From contig NZ_JACHIV010000001.1 in assembly GCF_014203325.1 (NCBI RefSeq), forward strand, positions 1,737,501 to 1,801,500: a stretch of 64,000 bases of DNA, in the 5' to 3' direction. The notes under the pieces are model-generated. The model had not been told where the DNA came from. It did not search any database and saw only the letters and a program-made list of their open reading frames with translations. The stretch's first letter is position 1. Each line of letters starts with the position of its first letter. The translations under genes and the position numbers were made by a program. This stretch comes from Saccharopolyspora gloriosae. GTDB taxonomy: Bacteria > Actinomycetota > Actinomycetes > Mycobacteriales > Pseudonocardiaceae. Of this stretch, positions 26,529 to 35,864 are shown one piece after another.

Positions 26529-28316
26529 ATGGTGGGAGCAAGGCCCGTTCGGATCACGCTCGCGGCGGTGACCTCGTGCGCGCTGATCACGCCGATGGCC
26601 CAAGCGCAGCCGCAGCCGCCGAAGAGCGCCGAAGCCGTCGGCTACGGGGGCGCGGTCTCCAGCGTCGACCCGGACGCCACCCGCGCGGGCATCGAGGTGC
26701 TGCGCCGCGGCGGAACGGCCGCCGACGCCGCCGTCGCGGTCGCCGCTGCGCTCGGCGTCACCGAGCCCTACTCCGCGGGAGTCGGGGGCGGCGGCTACTT
26801 CGTGCACTACGACGCCGAAACCGGCGAGGTCTCCACCATCGACGGGCGGGAGACCGCCCCGGCCGCCGCGCACCCGGAGATGTTCCTGGAGGACGGCGAG
26901 CCCATCCCCGGCGCGGAGGCGATCACCAGCGGGCTCGGCGTCGGAGTCCCCGGCACCCCCGCGACCTGGCAGGAGGCGCTGCGCAAGTGGGGGCGCCAGG
27001 ACCTCGGCGAGGTGCTGCGCCCCGCCGAACGGCTGGCCCGCGACGGGTTCGTCGTCGACGACACCTTCCGCGAGCAGACCGCCGACAACCAGGAGCGCTT
27101 CGCCGCGTTCCCCGCCACCCGCGACCTGTTCCTGCCCGGCGGGCAGCCCCCGGCCACGGGAACCGTGTTCCGCAACCCCGACCTCGCCGAGACCTACCGG
27201 ACCTTCGCGGACGAGGGGCTCGACCCGCTGTACCGGGGTGAGATCGGCGCGGACGTCGTCGAGGCCGTGCGCAACCCGCCGGTCGACCCGGCCGCAGGCC
27301 GCACCGTGCGCCCCGGCGGCATGACCGAGGCCGACCTGCGCGACTACCGCACGGCCGAGCCCGATCCCACGCACGTCGAGTACCGGGGCCTGGACGTGTA
27401 CGGGATGGCGCCGTCGTCCTCCGGCGGCACCACCGTCGGCGAAGCGCTCAACATCCTGGAGGGCACCGACCTCGGCGACCTGGACCAGGCGCAGTACCTG
27501 CACCGGTTCCTGGAGGCGAGCAAGATCGGCTTCGCCGACCGCAACCGCTGGGTCGGCGACCCCGCGTTCGGCGACGTGCCCACCGAGGAGCTCACCGGCC
27601 AGGAGTTCGCCGACTCCCGCGCCTGCCTGATCACGCCGGACGCGGTGCTGCCCACCCCGGTCGCGGCGGGCGACCCGCGCCACCCCGCGCCGTGCGCGCC
27701 GCAGGCGCCCGCGCGCGGCGGCGAGCCCTACGAGGGGCCGAACACCACGCACCTCACCGTCGCCGACGCCGACGGTGACGTCGTGTCCTACACGCTGACG
27801 ATCGAGCAGACCGGCGGCAGCGGCATCACCGTGCCAGGCCGCGGATTCCTGCTCAACAACGAGCTCACCGACTTCTCGTTCGAACCCACCACTCCCGGCG
27901 AGCCCGACCCGAACCTGCCCGGCCCCGGAAAGCGGCCGCGCAGCTCGATCAGCCCGACGATCGTGCTCCAGGACGGGCGACCGCTGCTCGCGGCGGGCAG
28001 CCCCGGCGGAGCCACGATCATCACCACCGTGCTCCAGGTGCTCACCGGCAGGCTGGACCGCGGACTGCCCCTCGTGGACGCCATCGCGGAACCCCGCGCT
28101 TCGCAGCGCAACTCCGCGGCCACCGAGGCCGAACCGGGATTCCTCGCGCGACCCGAGGCCGACAAGCTGCGCGCACTGGGCCACGAGTTCACCCCGAGCG
28201 AGGAGATCGGCGCCGCCACGGGCGTGGAACGGCTCCCCGACGGCCGCTGGATCGCCGCAGCCGAGAAGCACCGCCGCGGCGGCGGCTCAGCAGCAGTGGT
28301 CGCCCCGGCGCCCTGA
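26529..28316 (+). CDS. ggt: gamma-glutamyltranspeptidase, secreted
   Basis: A 595-residue precursor of an Ntn hydrolase that cleaves glutathione and other gamma-glutamyl compounds outside the membrane. A signal peptide occupies the first 27 residues (ITLAAVTSCALITPMAQA). Self-cleavage is expected at the NTTHLTV site, with the new N-terminal Thr at about residue 406. Downstream, the active-site loop GFLLNNELTDFSF and the RPRSSISPTIV and GSPGGATIITTVLQ elements are present, so the enzyme should be active. It starts at ATG 26529 after GGAGGCACACG. It stands alone, with palindromes before it and repeat copy E after it. Confidence 0.95.
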   Translation: MVGARPVRITLAAVTSCALITPMAQAQPQPPKSAEAVGYGGAVSSVDPDATRAGIEVLRRGGTAADAAVAVAAALGVTEPYSAGVGGGGYFVHYDAETGEVSTIDGRETAPAAAHPEMFLEDGEPIPGAEAITSGLGVGVPGTPATWQEALRKWGRQDLGEVLRPAERLARDGFVVDDTFREQTADNQERFAAFPATRDLFLPGGQPPATGTVFRNPDLAETYRTFADEGLDPLYRGEIGADVVEAVRNPPVDPAAGRTVRPGGMTEADLRDYRTAEPDPTHVEYRGLDVYGMAPSSSGGTTVGEALNILEGTDLGDLDQAQYLHRFLEASKIGFADRNRWVGDPAFGDVPTEELTGQEFADSRACLITPDAVLPTPVAAGDPRHPAPCAPQAPARGGEPYEGPNTTHLTVADADGDVVSYTLTIEQTGGSGITVPGRGFLLNNELTDFSFEPTTPGEPDPNLPGPGKRPRSSISPTIVLQDGRPLLAAGSPGGATIITTVLQVLTGRLDRGLPLVDAIAEPRASQRNSAATEAEPGFLARPEADKLRALGHEFTPSEEIGAATGVERLPDGRWIAAAEKHRRGGGSAAVVAPAP

Positions 28317-28344
28317 CACCAGCAGCCCCAGTGGTTCCAGGGCG

Positions 28345-28520
28345 CCCGTGTCCCGTCAGCGGCGAAGCCGCTGAGCAGCGACCACCAAAGCAGAACGACC
28401 ACCCGCGGGTTCTCAGTTGCTTCCTCGCGAGGACGGCTTTTTCCCTCGTGGCGGAGCCACTTGGGAAAAAGATCCCGCAGCGAGGAAGCAATTGAGGTTC
28501 CGCCACCCAACCCACCAAGA
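28345..28520 (-). repeat. structured intergenic repeat, copy E (full length)
   Basis: Short hairpin at 28357-28373 (CAGCGGCGAAGCCGCTG). Long hairpin 28412-28496 with arms CTCAGTTGCTTCCTCGC and GCGAGGAAGCAATTGAG, differing from other copies on both arms; one pair is G-U. It separates the inserted ggt block from the conserved def-fmt-rsmB operon. Confidence 0.9.
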
Positions 28521-28595
28521 AGGGCTCCACGGCCCCAAGCACAAGACGACTAGACTCGGCAGGTCAGTTCGTCGAGCCCGACCTGGGAGCCCCGC

Positions 28596-29141
28596 GTGAC
28601 CGTCCAGCCCGTCCGACTCTTCGGCGATCCCGTCCTGCGGACGCGCGCCGACGAGGTCGTGGACTTCGACAAGGAACTGCACACCCTGGTCCGCGACCTG
28701 TGGGACACGATGCACGAGCAGGGCGGTGCCGGGCTGGCCGCGCCGCAGCTGGGCGTGGGGCTGCGCGTGTTCACCTACCGCTGCGACGGGTTCGAAGGCC
28801 ACCTGATCAACCCGGGCTGGGAGGTCGTCGGCGAGCAGATGCAGGACGGCCCCGAGGGCTGCCTGTCCATCCCCGGCATGACCTGGGACTGCCTGCGCCA
28901 CCAGCACGTCGTGGCGCGCGGCTGGAACATGCACGGCGACCCCGTCGAGGTCGAGGGCACCGACCTGCTGGCGCGGTGCATCCAGCACGAGACCGACCAC
29001 TTGGACGGCGTGCTGTTCGTGGACCGGCTCGACGCCGAGACCCGCAAGTCCGCGCTGCGCGAGATCCGCCACGCCGACTGGTTCGACGGCCAGGTCCCCG
29101 TGGTGAAGGAAAGCCCGCACCCGTTGTTCGGGAAGCGCTGA
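28596..29141 (+). CDS. def: peptide deformylase
   Basis: A 181-residue metalloenzyme removing the formyl group from new polypeptides. All three motifs are present: [21 protein letters not shown] (Cys metal ligand) and QHETDHLDG (two His ligands and the catalytic Glu). Together with fmt two bases downstream it forms the formylation cycle. GTG 28596 gives a start that matches the family ([13 protein letters not shown]). A def gene next to fmt is common in bacteria. Confidence 0.96.
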   Translation: MTVQPVRLFGDPVLRTRADEVVDFDKELHTLVRDLWDTMHEQGGAGLAAPQLGVGLRVFTYRCDGFEGHLINPGWEVVGEQMQDGPEGCLSIPGMTWDCLRHQHVVARGWNMHGDPVEVEGTDLLARCIQHETDHLDGVLFVDRLDAETRKSALREIRHADWFDGQVPVVKESPHPLFGKR

Positions 29142-29143
29142 TC

Positions 29144-30070
29144 ATGCGGCTCGTCTTCGCCGGGACCCCGGCGCCCGCCGTGCCTTCGTTGCAGGCCCTC
29201 ATCGACTCCGAGCGCCACGAGGTCGCGGCCGTGATCACCCGGCCGGACGCGCGCGCCGGACGCGGCCGCAAGGTGCTGCGCTCACCGGTCGGCGAGCTCG
29301 CCGACGAGCACGGCATCGAAGTCCTCACGCCGCCGCGCGCCACGGACCCGGATTTCCTGGCACGGCTGGAGGAAATCGCCCCGGACTGCTGCCCGGTGGT
29401 GGCCTACGGGGCGCTGCTGCGGCAGCGGGCGCTCGACGTCCCCCGGCACGGATGGGTCAACCTGCACTTCTCGCTGCTGCCGGCGTGGCGCGGCGCGGCG
29501 CCGGTGCAGTCCGCGATCCGGCACGGCGACGAGATCACCGGTGCCGCCACGTTCCACCTGGTGCCGGAGCTCGACGCCGGTCCCGTTTACGGCGTGGTCA
29601 CCGAGGACGTGCGCGACACCGACACCTCGGGCGACCTGCTGGACCGGCTGGCGATCTCCGGTGCGAAGCTGCTGGCCGCGACGCTCGACGGCATCGAGGA
29701 CGGCACGGTGCGGGCGCAACCGCAGCCCGCCGAGGGCGTCAGCTACGCGCCGAAGGTCACCTCGGAGGACGCCAAGGCGGACTTCGCCGCGCCCGCGCTC
29801 GCCGTGGACCGGCTGATCCGTTCGGTGACGCCGGATCCCGGCTCGTGGGCGTGGTTCCGGGACGAGCGGTTCAAGCTCGGGCCGGTGACGCGCACCGAGG
29901 AGACCGGCCTCGCTCCCGGCGAGATCAGCGTGCAGCGCCGCCGGGTGCTCGTCGGCACCGCGACCGAAGCGGTCGCGCTGGGCGAAGTGCAGGCGCAGGG
30001 CAAGAAACGCATGGCGGCCACGGACTGGGCGCGCGGAACCCGCATCGAGCAAGGAGAACGTCTGCAGTGA
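29144..30070 (+). CDS. fmt: methionyl-tRNA formyltransferase
   Basis: A 308-residue enzyme adding a formyl group from formyl-tetrahydrofolate to initiator Met-tRNA. The N-terminal hydrolase-like domain begins [16 protein letters not shown] and has the catalytic Asn-His region in [17 protein letters not shown] and the later aspartate of [16 protein letters not shown]. The C-terminal OB-like tRNA-binding domain runs from about residue 205. ATG 29144 lies two bases past def, and the stop overlaps rsmB (GTGA). Confidence 0.96.
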   Translation: MRLVFAGTPAPAVPSLQALIDSERHEVAAVITRPDARAGRGRKVLRSPVGELADEHGIEVLTPPRATDPDFLARLEEIAPDCCPVVAYGALLRQRALDVPRHGWVNLHFSLLPAWRGAAPVQSAIRHGDEITGAATFHLVPELDAGPVYGVVTEDVRDTDTSGDLLDRLAISGAKLLAATLDGIEDGTVRAQPQPAEGVSYAPKVTSEDAKADFAAPALAVDRLIRSVTPDPGSWAWFRDERFKLGPVTRTEETGLAPGEISVQRRRVLVGTATEAVALGEVQAQGKKRMAATDWARGTRIEQGERLQ

Positions 30071-31491
30071 ACGACCACCGTCCCCGCCGCCCGTCCCGGC
30101 CCCGCGGCAGCCGCCCGCCGCAGCGCGGCAAGACCCCCGCCCGGCCGCCCGAGCAGGACCCGGCGCGGATGGCGGCGCTGGAAACGCTGCGCGCGGTCCG
30201 CGAGCGCGACGCCTACGCGAACCTGACGCTGCCGGGCCTGCTGCGCAAGCGCAAGCTCGACGGCAGGGACGCGGGGCTGGCCACCGAGCTCGCCTACGGC
30301 ACCTGCCGCGCCACCGGTCTGCTCGACGCGGTCATCGCGGACTGCAGCGGCCGTGACGTGTCCGAAGTGGACCCGGTGACGCTGGACGTGCTGCGAATGG
30401 GCGTCTACCAGTTGCTGCGCACCAGGATTCCGGACCACGCCGCCGTGGCGTCCACAGTGGACATCGTGCGCGGCGAGGCGGGGTCGAAGCTCGCCGGGTT
30501 CGCCAACGCCGTCATGCGCCGCGCCAGCGAGCGCGACGAGCAGGAGTGGATCGACCGGCTCGCGCCCGCCCGCGACACCGACCCCGTCGGCCACCTCGCG
30601 CTGCGCCACGCGCACCCGCGCTGGGTGGCGCAGGCGTTCGCCGACGCGCTCGGCGACACCGGCGACGGCCTCGCCGCCGCGCTCGCCGCCGACGACGCCC
30701 GGCCCGCCGTGCACCTCGCCGCCCGGCCCGGCGAGATCAGCAACGAGGAGCTCGCCGCCATCACCGGCGGTGACGAAGCGCCGTACTCGCCCTACGGCGT
30801 GCACCTGGAGGCGGGCGCCGGCGACCCCGGCGACCTGGAACCGGTGCGCGAAGGCTTCGCCGCCGTGCAGGACGAGGGCAGCCAGCTCGCCGCCCTCGCC
30901 GTCACCAAGCCCGAGGTGACCGGCTCCGACACCCGCTGGCTCGACCTGTGCGCGGGCCCCGGCGGCAAGGCCGGGCTGCTCGGCGCGCTGATCACCCTCG
31001 ACGGCGGCACGCTCGACGCGGTCGAGCAGTCCGAGCACCGCGCGGAGCTCATCCGCAAGGTCACCCGCGACCTCGCCGTCACCGTGCACGTCGCCGACGG
31101 GCGCGAATCCGGCCTCGAACCCGGCTACGACCGGGTGCTCGTCGACGCGCCGTGCACCGGGCTCGGCGCGCTGCGGCGCCGTCCGGAGGCCCGCTGGCGG
31201 CGGCAGCCCTCGGACGTGGCGGAACTGGCGAAGTTGCAGCGCTCGCTGCTGCTGTCGGCCGTGGGGCTCGCCCGCTCCGGTGGTGTCGTGGCCTACGTCG
31301 TGTGCTCGCCGCACCTGTCGGAGACCGACGGCGTCATCTCCGACGTGGTGCGCCGCAGCGGTGCGGAACTGCTCGACGCGCGCGAGGCGTTCCCCGGCGT
31401 CCCCGACCTCGGCGACGGCCCCACCGTCCAGCTCTGGCCGCACCTGCACGGCACGGACGCGATGTTCTGCGCCCTGCTCCGAGTCCCCTGA
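30067..31491 (+). CDS. rsmB: 16S rRNA m5C967 methyltransferase (RsmB/Sun family)
   Basis: A 474-residue SAM-dependent RNA methyltransferase. A basic Pro/Arg-rich tail (residues 1-35) is followed by a NusB-like RNA-binding domain ([20 protein letters not shown]) and a Rossmann catalytic domain with [16 protein letters not shown] as the SAM loop, [20 protein letters not shown] carrying the catalytic Cys, and [13 protein letters not shown] with the second Cys. GTG 30067 overlaps the fmt stop. In related genomes rpe follows directly; here a 4-kb accessory block intervenes. Confidence 0.94.
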   Translation: MNDHRPRRPSRPRGSRPPQRGKTPARPPEQDPARMAALETLRAVRERDAYANLTLPGLLRKRKLDGRDAGLATELAYGTCRATGLLDAVIADCSGRDVSEVDPVTLDVLRMGVYQLLRTRIPDHAAVASTVDIVRGEAGSKLAGFANAVMRRASERDEQEWIDRLAPARDTDPVGHLALRHAHPRWVAQAFADALGDTGDGLAAALAADDARPAVHLAARPGEISNEELAAITGGDEAPYSPYGVHLEAGAGDPGDLEPVREGFAAVQDEGSQLAALAVTKPEVTGSDTRWLDLCAGPGGKAGLLGALITLDGGTLDAVEQSEHRAELIRKVTRDLAVTVHVADGRESGLEPGYDRVLVDAPCTGLGALRRRPEARWRRQPSDVAELAKLQRSLLLSAVGLARSGGVVAYVVCSPHLSETDGVISDVVRRSGAELLDAREAFPGVPDLGDGPTVQLWPHLHGTDAMFCALLRVP

Positions 31492-31527
31492 CCCGAGGAC
31501 GATTCCCCGCTCCGTGGACGACTCCCG

Positions 31528-31545
31528 CAATTTCTCGCGAAATTG
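31528..31545 (+). repeat. dispersed 18-bp palindrome, copy P3
   Basis: CAATTTCTCGCGAAATTG, a perfect palindrome of 9 + 9 bases, preceded by ACTCCCG and followed by AACACCCC. It lies 36 bases past the rsmB stop in a 293-base gap that holds nothing else I can identify. Confidence 0.75.
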
Positions 31546-31784
31546 AACACCCCGGGTGACGTGTGACCCCCACCCCGGCGGCCCTCCACCCCGGAACGTG
31601 ATCACGTCCACGGTCGTGGGCGCGTTCGCCCTGGTGCCCTCCGATTTCTCGCGGCGGGTGAAAATCCGAAGCAGGGGTCGCGCACGGAGCGTCACTTCGG
31701 GTTGGGGCGGTGTCGTCGGGATCAGGGTTGGGGCGGGAGTTCGGTGACCTCTCGCGCCGGGGTGAGGTCGGAGGGGGAGCGGAC

Positions 31785-32240
31785 GTGGTGGAGCGGGAGC
31801 ACCGGCGGTGGCTGGAGGTCGCCGCGGCGGAGGCGCGGGCGGGTGCCGCCGAAGGCGGCATCCCCATCGGGGCCGCGCTCATCGGAGCGGACGGCTCCGT
31901 GCTCGGGCGGGGGCGGAACCGGCGGGTCCAGGACGACGACCCGTCGGTGCACGCGGAGACCGCCGCGTTCCGCGCCGCGGGCAGGCAGCGCGGTTACGCG
32001 GACACCACGATGGTCACCACCCTGTCGCCCTGCTGGTACTGCAGCGGACTCGTGCGGCAGTTCGGCATCGGCACCGTCGTGATCGGCGAGGCCCGCAACT
32101 TCCACGGCGGGCACGACTGGCTCGCCGAGCACGGCGTGCGGATCGTGCTGCTCGACGACCCCGAGTGCGCCCGGTCGATGGCGGAGTTCATCGCCCAGCA
32201 CCCGCGCCTGTGGCACGAGGACATCGGCGAACAGGACTGA
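31785..32240 (+). CDS. cytosine deaminase, fungal Fcy1-like type
   Basis: A 151-residue zinc deaminase. The zinc site is HAETAAF and SPCWYC. The whole arrangement resembles yeast cytosine deaminase more than the usual bacterial TadA or CodA: GIPIGAALIGADGSVLGRGR, TTLSPCWYCSG, VVIGEARNFHGG and the C-terminal tail LWHEDIGE correspond region by region, and the length (158 in yeast) agrees. It would deaminate cytosine to uracil for pyrimidine salvage. GTG 31785 follows GGAGGGGGAGC; the next codon is also GTG. It is convergent with the anti-sigma gene, whose stop lies three bases away. Confidence 0.85.
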   Translation: MVEREHRRWLEVAAAEARAGAAEGGIPIGAALIGADGSVLGRGRNRRVQDDDPSVHAETAAFRAAGRQRGYADTTMVTTLSPCWYCSGLVRQFGIGTVVIGEARNFHGGHDWLAEHGVRIVLLDDPECARSMAEFIAQHPRLWHEDIGEQD

Positions 32241-32243
32241 CCC

Positions 32244-32960
32244 TCACGCCGCCCGGCGGTACGCCGTGGGGCGCAGGTGCGGCGGCGCCTGGTCGGCGGC
32301 GAGCTCCGGAGCCGAACCGTCGCCCGCCGAGCCCGAGCCGCCGTCGTGACCCGCGTCCGCCGGGGCCGGGCCGCCACCGCCGCGCCGGTGCACCGCGAAC
32401 AACAGGCCCAGGCCGACCAGCAGCAGGGCGTGCGAAGCGACGCGTTCCACGGTCGCGGCGCCGACGACCAGGTCGTGCACCGAGAAACCGGCGAGCGCGG
32501 CCACGAACGCGCTCAGCACCGGCAGCACGCCGGCGGCGGTGCGGTCCCGCCACGACGCCCACAGCAGCCCGACGCCCAGCGCGAGGTTCCACGCGGTGCT
32601 CTCGTTGAACAGGTGCTCGGTCATGCCGCCGTGCCCCGCGTGCCCGTGCAGCCCGACGAGTCCCACCATCTGGGCCAGCGCGAGCAGGATCTGAACGGTG
32701 GCGGTGAGCGCCAGCGCACCGCGCAGCACGCCGCGCACCCGGTCCCGGCGCGGCACCCGCGCCAGCACCGCGCCCGCGAGGTCCGGAGTGGGTGCGACCA
32801 GCCGAACCCGCAGGTGGCGCGTCAGCTCGCCCGCCTCCGCCTGGAACGCCCGGCAGGCCGCGCACGTCTCCAGGTGGGCGTCGACCTCGGCTTCGGGGAA
32901 CTCCGGCGGCTCCCCGTCCAGCACGGCCGACACCGAGTTCCGGCAACTTTCACAGTTCAC
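32244..32960 (-). CDS. zinc-finger anti-sigma factor, membrane-bound
   Basis: A 238-residue protein that probably holds the divergent ECF sigma factor inactive. The N-terminus has Cys pairs (NCESCRNS) and the ZAS zinc motif HLETCAAC at about residues 26-33. Four hydrophobic segments follow, from about residue 75 (GALALTATVQILLALAQMVG) to residue 190 (HALLLVGLGLLFAV), and the last 45 residues are a Gly/Ala/Pro-rich tail. GTG 32960 is the likely start; no strong ribosome site precedes it, so a leaderless transcript is possible. The pairing with the sigma gene rests on divergent position and fold. Confidence 0.85.
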   Translation of the reverse strand: MNCESCRNSVSAVLDGEPPEFPEAEVDAHLETCAACRAFQAEAGELTRHLRVRLVAPTPDLAGAVLARVPRRDRVRGVLRGALALTATVQILLALAQMVGLVGLHGHAGHGGMTEHLFNESTAWNLALGVGLLWASWRDRTAAGVLPVLSAFVAALAGFSVHDLVVGAATVERVASHALLLVGLGLLFAVHRRGGGGPAPADAGHDGGSGSAGDGSAPELAADQAPPHLRPTAYRRAA

Positions 32961-33010
32961 GGTCAGATTGTCGGCCGAGCAGGGGGAGGAGTTCCCGGCG
33001 GGGTTTCGAC

Positions 33011-33016
33011 TACTCT
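33011..33016 (+). promoter_or_regulatory. putative -10 of the sigma-factor gene
   Basis: TACTCT placed so that transcription would begin at or next to the GTG start at 33025, with no ribosome site between. No convincing -35 is seen. Suggests leaderless translation. Confidence 0.4.
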
Positions 33017-33024
33017 CAGGCCCC

Positions 33025-33585
33025 GTGACGCACTCGGAGGCCGAAGACACTCGTGTGACCGAGCTCGCGCTGGCCGCCGGGAAAGGTGATCGACGCGCCC
33101 TGGAGGAGTTCGTCCGGGCCACCCAGCGCGACGTGTGGCGGTTCCTCGCCCACCTCGCCGGAGTGCCCGCCGCCGACGACCTGGCCCAGGAGACGTACCT
33201 GCGCGCGGTGCGGGCGGTGCGCACGTTCCGCGGCACCGCCACCGCGCGGACCTGGCTGCTGTCCATCGCGCGCCGCGTCGTCGTCGACCAGATCCGCTCC
33301 GAACGCGCCCGGCCGCGCACCGTCGCCGCCGACTGGGTGCGAGCCGCGGAGAGCGGTGGCCGCGCGGGCCGCGGCTTCGAAGAGCTCGTCGAGGTGAACG
33401 TGCTGCTCGACGCGCTCACCCCGGATCGGCGGGAAGCCCTCGTGCTCACCCAGGTCCTCGGCCTGTCCTACCAGGAGGCCGCGGAGGTCAGCGGCTGCGA
33501 GCTGGGCACGGTCCGCTCCCGCGTGGCCCGCGCTCGGGAGGACCTCCTCGCCCGCAGCCGCGGCCAGGACACCGGCACCGGCTGA
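33025..33585 (+). CDS. ECF RNA polymerase sigma factor
   Basis: A 186-residue sigma-70 family factor with only regions 2 and 4. Region 2 has FVRATQRDVWRFLAHL, ADDLAQETYLRAVRAVRTF and TARTWLLSIARRVVVDQIRS; region 4 has LDALTPDRREALVLTQVLGL and the helix-turn-helix SYQEAAEVSGCELGTVRSRV. It resembles the SigC-like group. GTG 33025 lies nine bases past a TACTCT -10-like hexamer, so the message may be leaderless. It would direct polymerase to a stress regulon; the signal is unknown. The anti-sigma gene is divergent, and an OsmC gene lies 39 bases downstream. Confidence 0.92.
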   Translation: MTHSEAEDTRVTELALAAGKGDRRALEEFVRATQRDVWRFLAHLAGVPAADDLAQETYLRAVRAVRTFRGTATARTWLLSIARRVVVDQIRSERARPRTVAADWVRAAESGGRAGRGFEELVEVNVLLDALTPDRREALVLTQVLGLSYQEAAEVSGCELGTVRSRVARAREDLLARSRGQDTGTG

Positions 33586-33624
33586 GATGCGCCCGGCGCC
33601 GCACACCGAGCGAGAGGGAAGAAC

Positions 33625-34038
33625 ATGGCTGGTACTCCGGTAGAGGTGCACCGCACCGGCGAGCACGCCTTCACGGCCACCAACGGCCGCGGTGGCGAGG
33701 TGGCGATCGGCCGCGACGGCGCCCCCGGCTCGTTCACGCCGGGCGAGCTGCTGCTGGCGGCGATCGCCGGGTGCTCCGCGGTCACCAGCGAGAACCTCCT
33801 GGTGCGCCGCGCCGGGCAGGACGCCGACATCGCGGTGCACGCCGACCGGGACAAGACGGCCGAGGACCCGAACAAGTTCTCCGAGGTGACGGTGCGGTTC
33901 GACGTGGATCTCGGCGGCGTCGACGGGGCCGATCGGGCGAAGCTGCTCGACGCGGTGGAACGCGCCATCGAGCGGTACTGCACCGTGAGCCGCTCCGTCG
34001 CGGAGAGCACCCCGATCACCCTCGAACTGCCCCGCTGA
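33625..34038 (+). CDS. OsmC-family peroxiredoxin
   Basis: A 137-residue thiol peroxidase of the OsmC/Ohr superfamily that reduces organic hydroperoxides. The two reactive cysteines are in IAGCSAVTSENLL (about residue 50) and ERYCTVSRSV (about residue 116), with the helix-start SFTPGELLLAA. ATG 33625 has GAGAGGGAAGAAC upstream. It lies 39 bases past the ECF sigma gene, in the same direction, so they may be co-transcribed, which would point to oxidative stress as the signal; that link is inferred. Confidence 0.9.
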   Translation: MAGTPVEVHRTGEHAFTATNGRGGEVAIGRDGAPGSFTPGELLLAAIAGCSAVTSENLLVRRAGQDADIAVHADRDKTAEDPNKFSEVTVRFDVDLGGVDGADRAKLLDAVERAIERYCTVSRSVAESTPITLELPR

Positions 34039-34150
34039 TCCCGATCACCGCTCGATCCGGGCGGATGCGGACGAGACTGTCGCAAATCTCCTGATACCGG
34101 CGTCGTATTGTGCTGTGCGCGCGAACGCGCGCACAGCGAGGAGGCGTCGA

Positions 34151-35551
34151 GTGGATCAGGCGGGCGGAACCGGGCCGGACGGCTCACCGAGCGGTGGCGG
34201 GCTGCGGCGCGACCTCAGCGGCCGTCAGGTCGGCATGATCGCGATCGGCGGAGCGATCGGCACCGGGCTGTTCCTCGGCTCCGGGCTCGCCATCAACATC
34301 GCGGGACCAGCCGTGATCATCGCCTACGCGGTGGCCGCGTTCGCCGCGCTCGCGCTGGCCTACGCGCTCGCCGAGATGGTCGTGGTGCACCCGGACGCGG
34401 GCGGCTTCGGGCCCATCGCGCAGCGCTACCTCGGCGGGCTCGCCGGGTTCGTGCAGCGCTGGATCTACTGGGCCGCGCAGGTCGTCAACATCGGCAGCGA
34501 GGTCGTCGCCGCCGGGCTCTACGTGCAGTTCTGGTACCCGCAGCTGCCGCTGTGGCTGCCCGTCGTCGTGTTCTCCGTGGTGATGCTGGCGATCAACGCC
34601 TCGGCGGTGAAGTACTTCGGCGAGTTCGAGTACTGGTTCGCGCTGATCAAGGTCGTCACGATCGTCGTGTTCGTGCTGCTGGGCATCACCTACATCGTGT
34701 TCGGCCTGCCCGGCCGCCCCGCCACGGGCGTGGGCGCGCTGACCGAGCACGACGGCTTCCTGCCCAACGGCATCGGCGCGGTGTGGCTGGCGCTGACCGT
34801 GGTCACCTTCTCCTACCTCGGCACCGAGGCCGTCGCCGTCACCGCCTCCGAATCCCGGAACCCGCGCCGCGACGTGCCGCGCGCCGCGCGGAACATGGTG
34901 CTGCGCCTGGGCTTGTTCTACGTGCTCGGCATGCTGGTGGTCGTCTCGATCCTGCCGTGGAACCAGGTCTCCACCGAGGAGGACGTGACGGAGAGCCCGT
35001 TCGTGGCCCTGTTCGCCACCGCGGGAATCCCGGCCGCCGCAGGGATCATGAACTTCGTCGTGCTCACGGCCGCGCTGTCGGCGATGAACACGAACCTTTA
35101 CGTCACCGCGCGGATGACGTACTCGCTGGCCGTCGACGGCTACGCGCCGAAGTGGTTCGCGGGGCTGAGCCCCAACGGGGCGCCCCGCCGGGCGCTGCTG
35201 CTGTCGGCCGGTGGGCTGGTGCTGGCGGCGGGCATCTCGGTGTTCGCGGAGTCCACGGCGTTCCCGCTGCTGCTCGGCTTGGCGCTGTTCGGCGCGCTGA
35301 TCACCTGGTTGATCATCTTCGCGAGCCACCTCGCGTTCCGGCGCCACCGCGCCGCGCACGACCTGCCCGCCTCGCCGGTGCGGTTGCCGGGGGCGCCGGT
35401 GACGACGCTGCTGGCGATGCTGTTCGTGGCGGCCGTGCTGCTCACGACCCCGTTCACCGAGCAGTTCAACACCGCGTGGAAGGCCGGTGTGCCGTTCCTG
35501 CTGGTGCTGTGCCTGGCCTACTACCTGCTGCGCCGCCGCGCCGCCGGCTAG
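34151..35551 (+). CDS. amino-acid permease (APC superfamily)
   Basis: A 466-residue twelve-helix transporter. Helix 1 reads GMIAIGGAIGTGLFLGSGLA, and TFSYLGTEAVAVTASESRNPR marks helix 6 and the following loop. It resembles the permease at 7977 in family but is distinct in sequence and lacks its C-terminal segment. GTG 34151 has GAGGAGG seven bases upstream. The substrate cannot be assigned; basic or aromatic amino acids are possible. The gene ends five bases before repeat copy F. Confidence 0.87.
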   Translation: MDQAGGTGPDGSPSGGGLRRDLSGRQVGMIAIGGAIGTGLFLGSGLAINIAGPAVIIAYAVAAFAALALAYALAEMVVVHPDAGGFGPIAQRYLGGLAGFVQRWIYWAAQVVNIGSEVVAAGLYVQFWYPQLPLWLPVVVFSVVMLAINASAVKYFGEFEYWFALIKVVTIVVFVLLGITYIVFGLPGRPATGVGALTEHDGFLPNGIGAVWLALTVVTFSYLGTEAVAVTASESRNPRRDVPRAARNMVLRLGLFYVLGMLVVVSILPWNQVSTEEDVTESPFVALFATAGIPAAAGIMNFVVLTAALSAMNTNLYVTARMTYSLAVDGYAPKWFAGLSPNGAPRRALLLSAGGLVLAAGISVFAESTAFPLLLGLALFGALITWLIIFASHLAFRRHRAAHDLPASPVRLPGAPVTTLLAMLFVAAVLLTTPFTEQFNTAWKAGVPFLLVLCLAYYLLRRRAAG

Positions 35552-35555
35552 TCCT

Positions 35556-35763
35556 TTCAGAATGACCTGCGTAGTGGGTCGTTCAGCGGAACCTCAGCGG
35601 TTTCCTCGCTGCGGGATCTTTTTCCCGAGTGGCTCCGCCACGAGGGAAAAAGCTGTCCTCGCGAGGAAACCGCTGAGAACCCGCCGGTGGTCGGCTTGCT
35701 CAAGCTGGTCACTGCTCAGCGGCTTCGCCGCTGACAGGACGACGATCAAAAGATCATTCTGAA
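35556..35763 (+). repeat. structured intergenic repeat, copy F (with terminal inverted repeats)
   Basis: Ends are TTCAGAATGACCT (35556-35568) and AGATCATTCTGAA (35751-35763), inverted over 13 positions with one mismatch and unlike the ends of copy B. Long hairpin 35593-35677 with arms CTCAGCGGTTTCCTCGC and GCGAGGAAACCGCTGAG; short hairpin 35717-35733. Located between the permease and rpe. Confidence 0.9.
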
Positions 35764-35858
35764 CGGGCCCCTGAGGGGGCGGGCTGTGCCGCGGTCGGAA
35801 CGTCGGAGGTCGCGGCGGCTCCGGCGGGTGGTGGGCCGCGGGCGCGGGCGTGAGATTT

Positions 35859-35864
35859 ACACTC
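35859..35864 (+). promoter_or_regulatory. putative -10 of the rpe-rib operon
   Basis: TACACT six bases before the GTG at 35871. If used, transcription starts at or beside the start codon, giving a leaderless message for rpe. There is no good -35. Confidence 0.45.

Noticed and set aside
26325-28271. 648-codon minus-strand frame opposite ggt
   Set aside because: Mirror of a complete gamma-glutamyltranspeptidase with no family character of its own.
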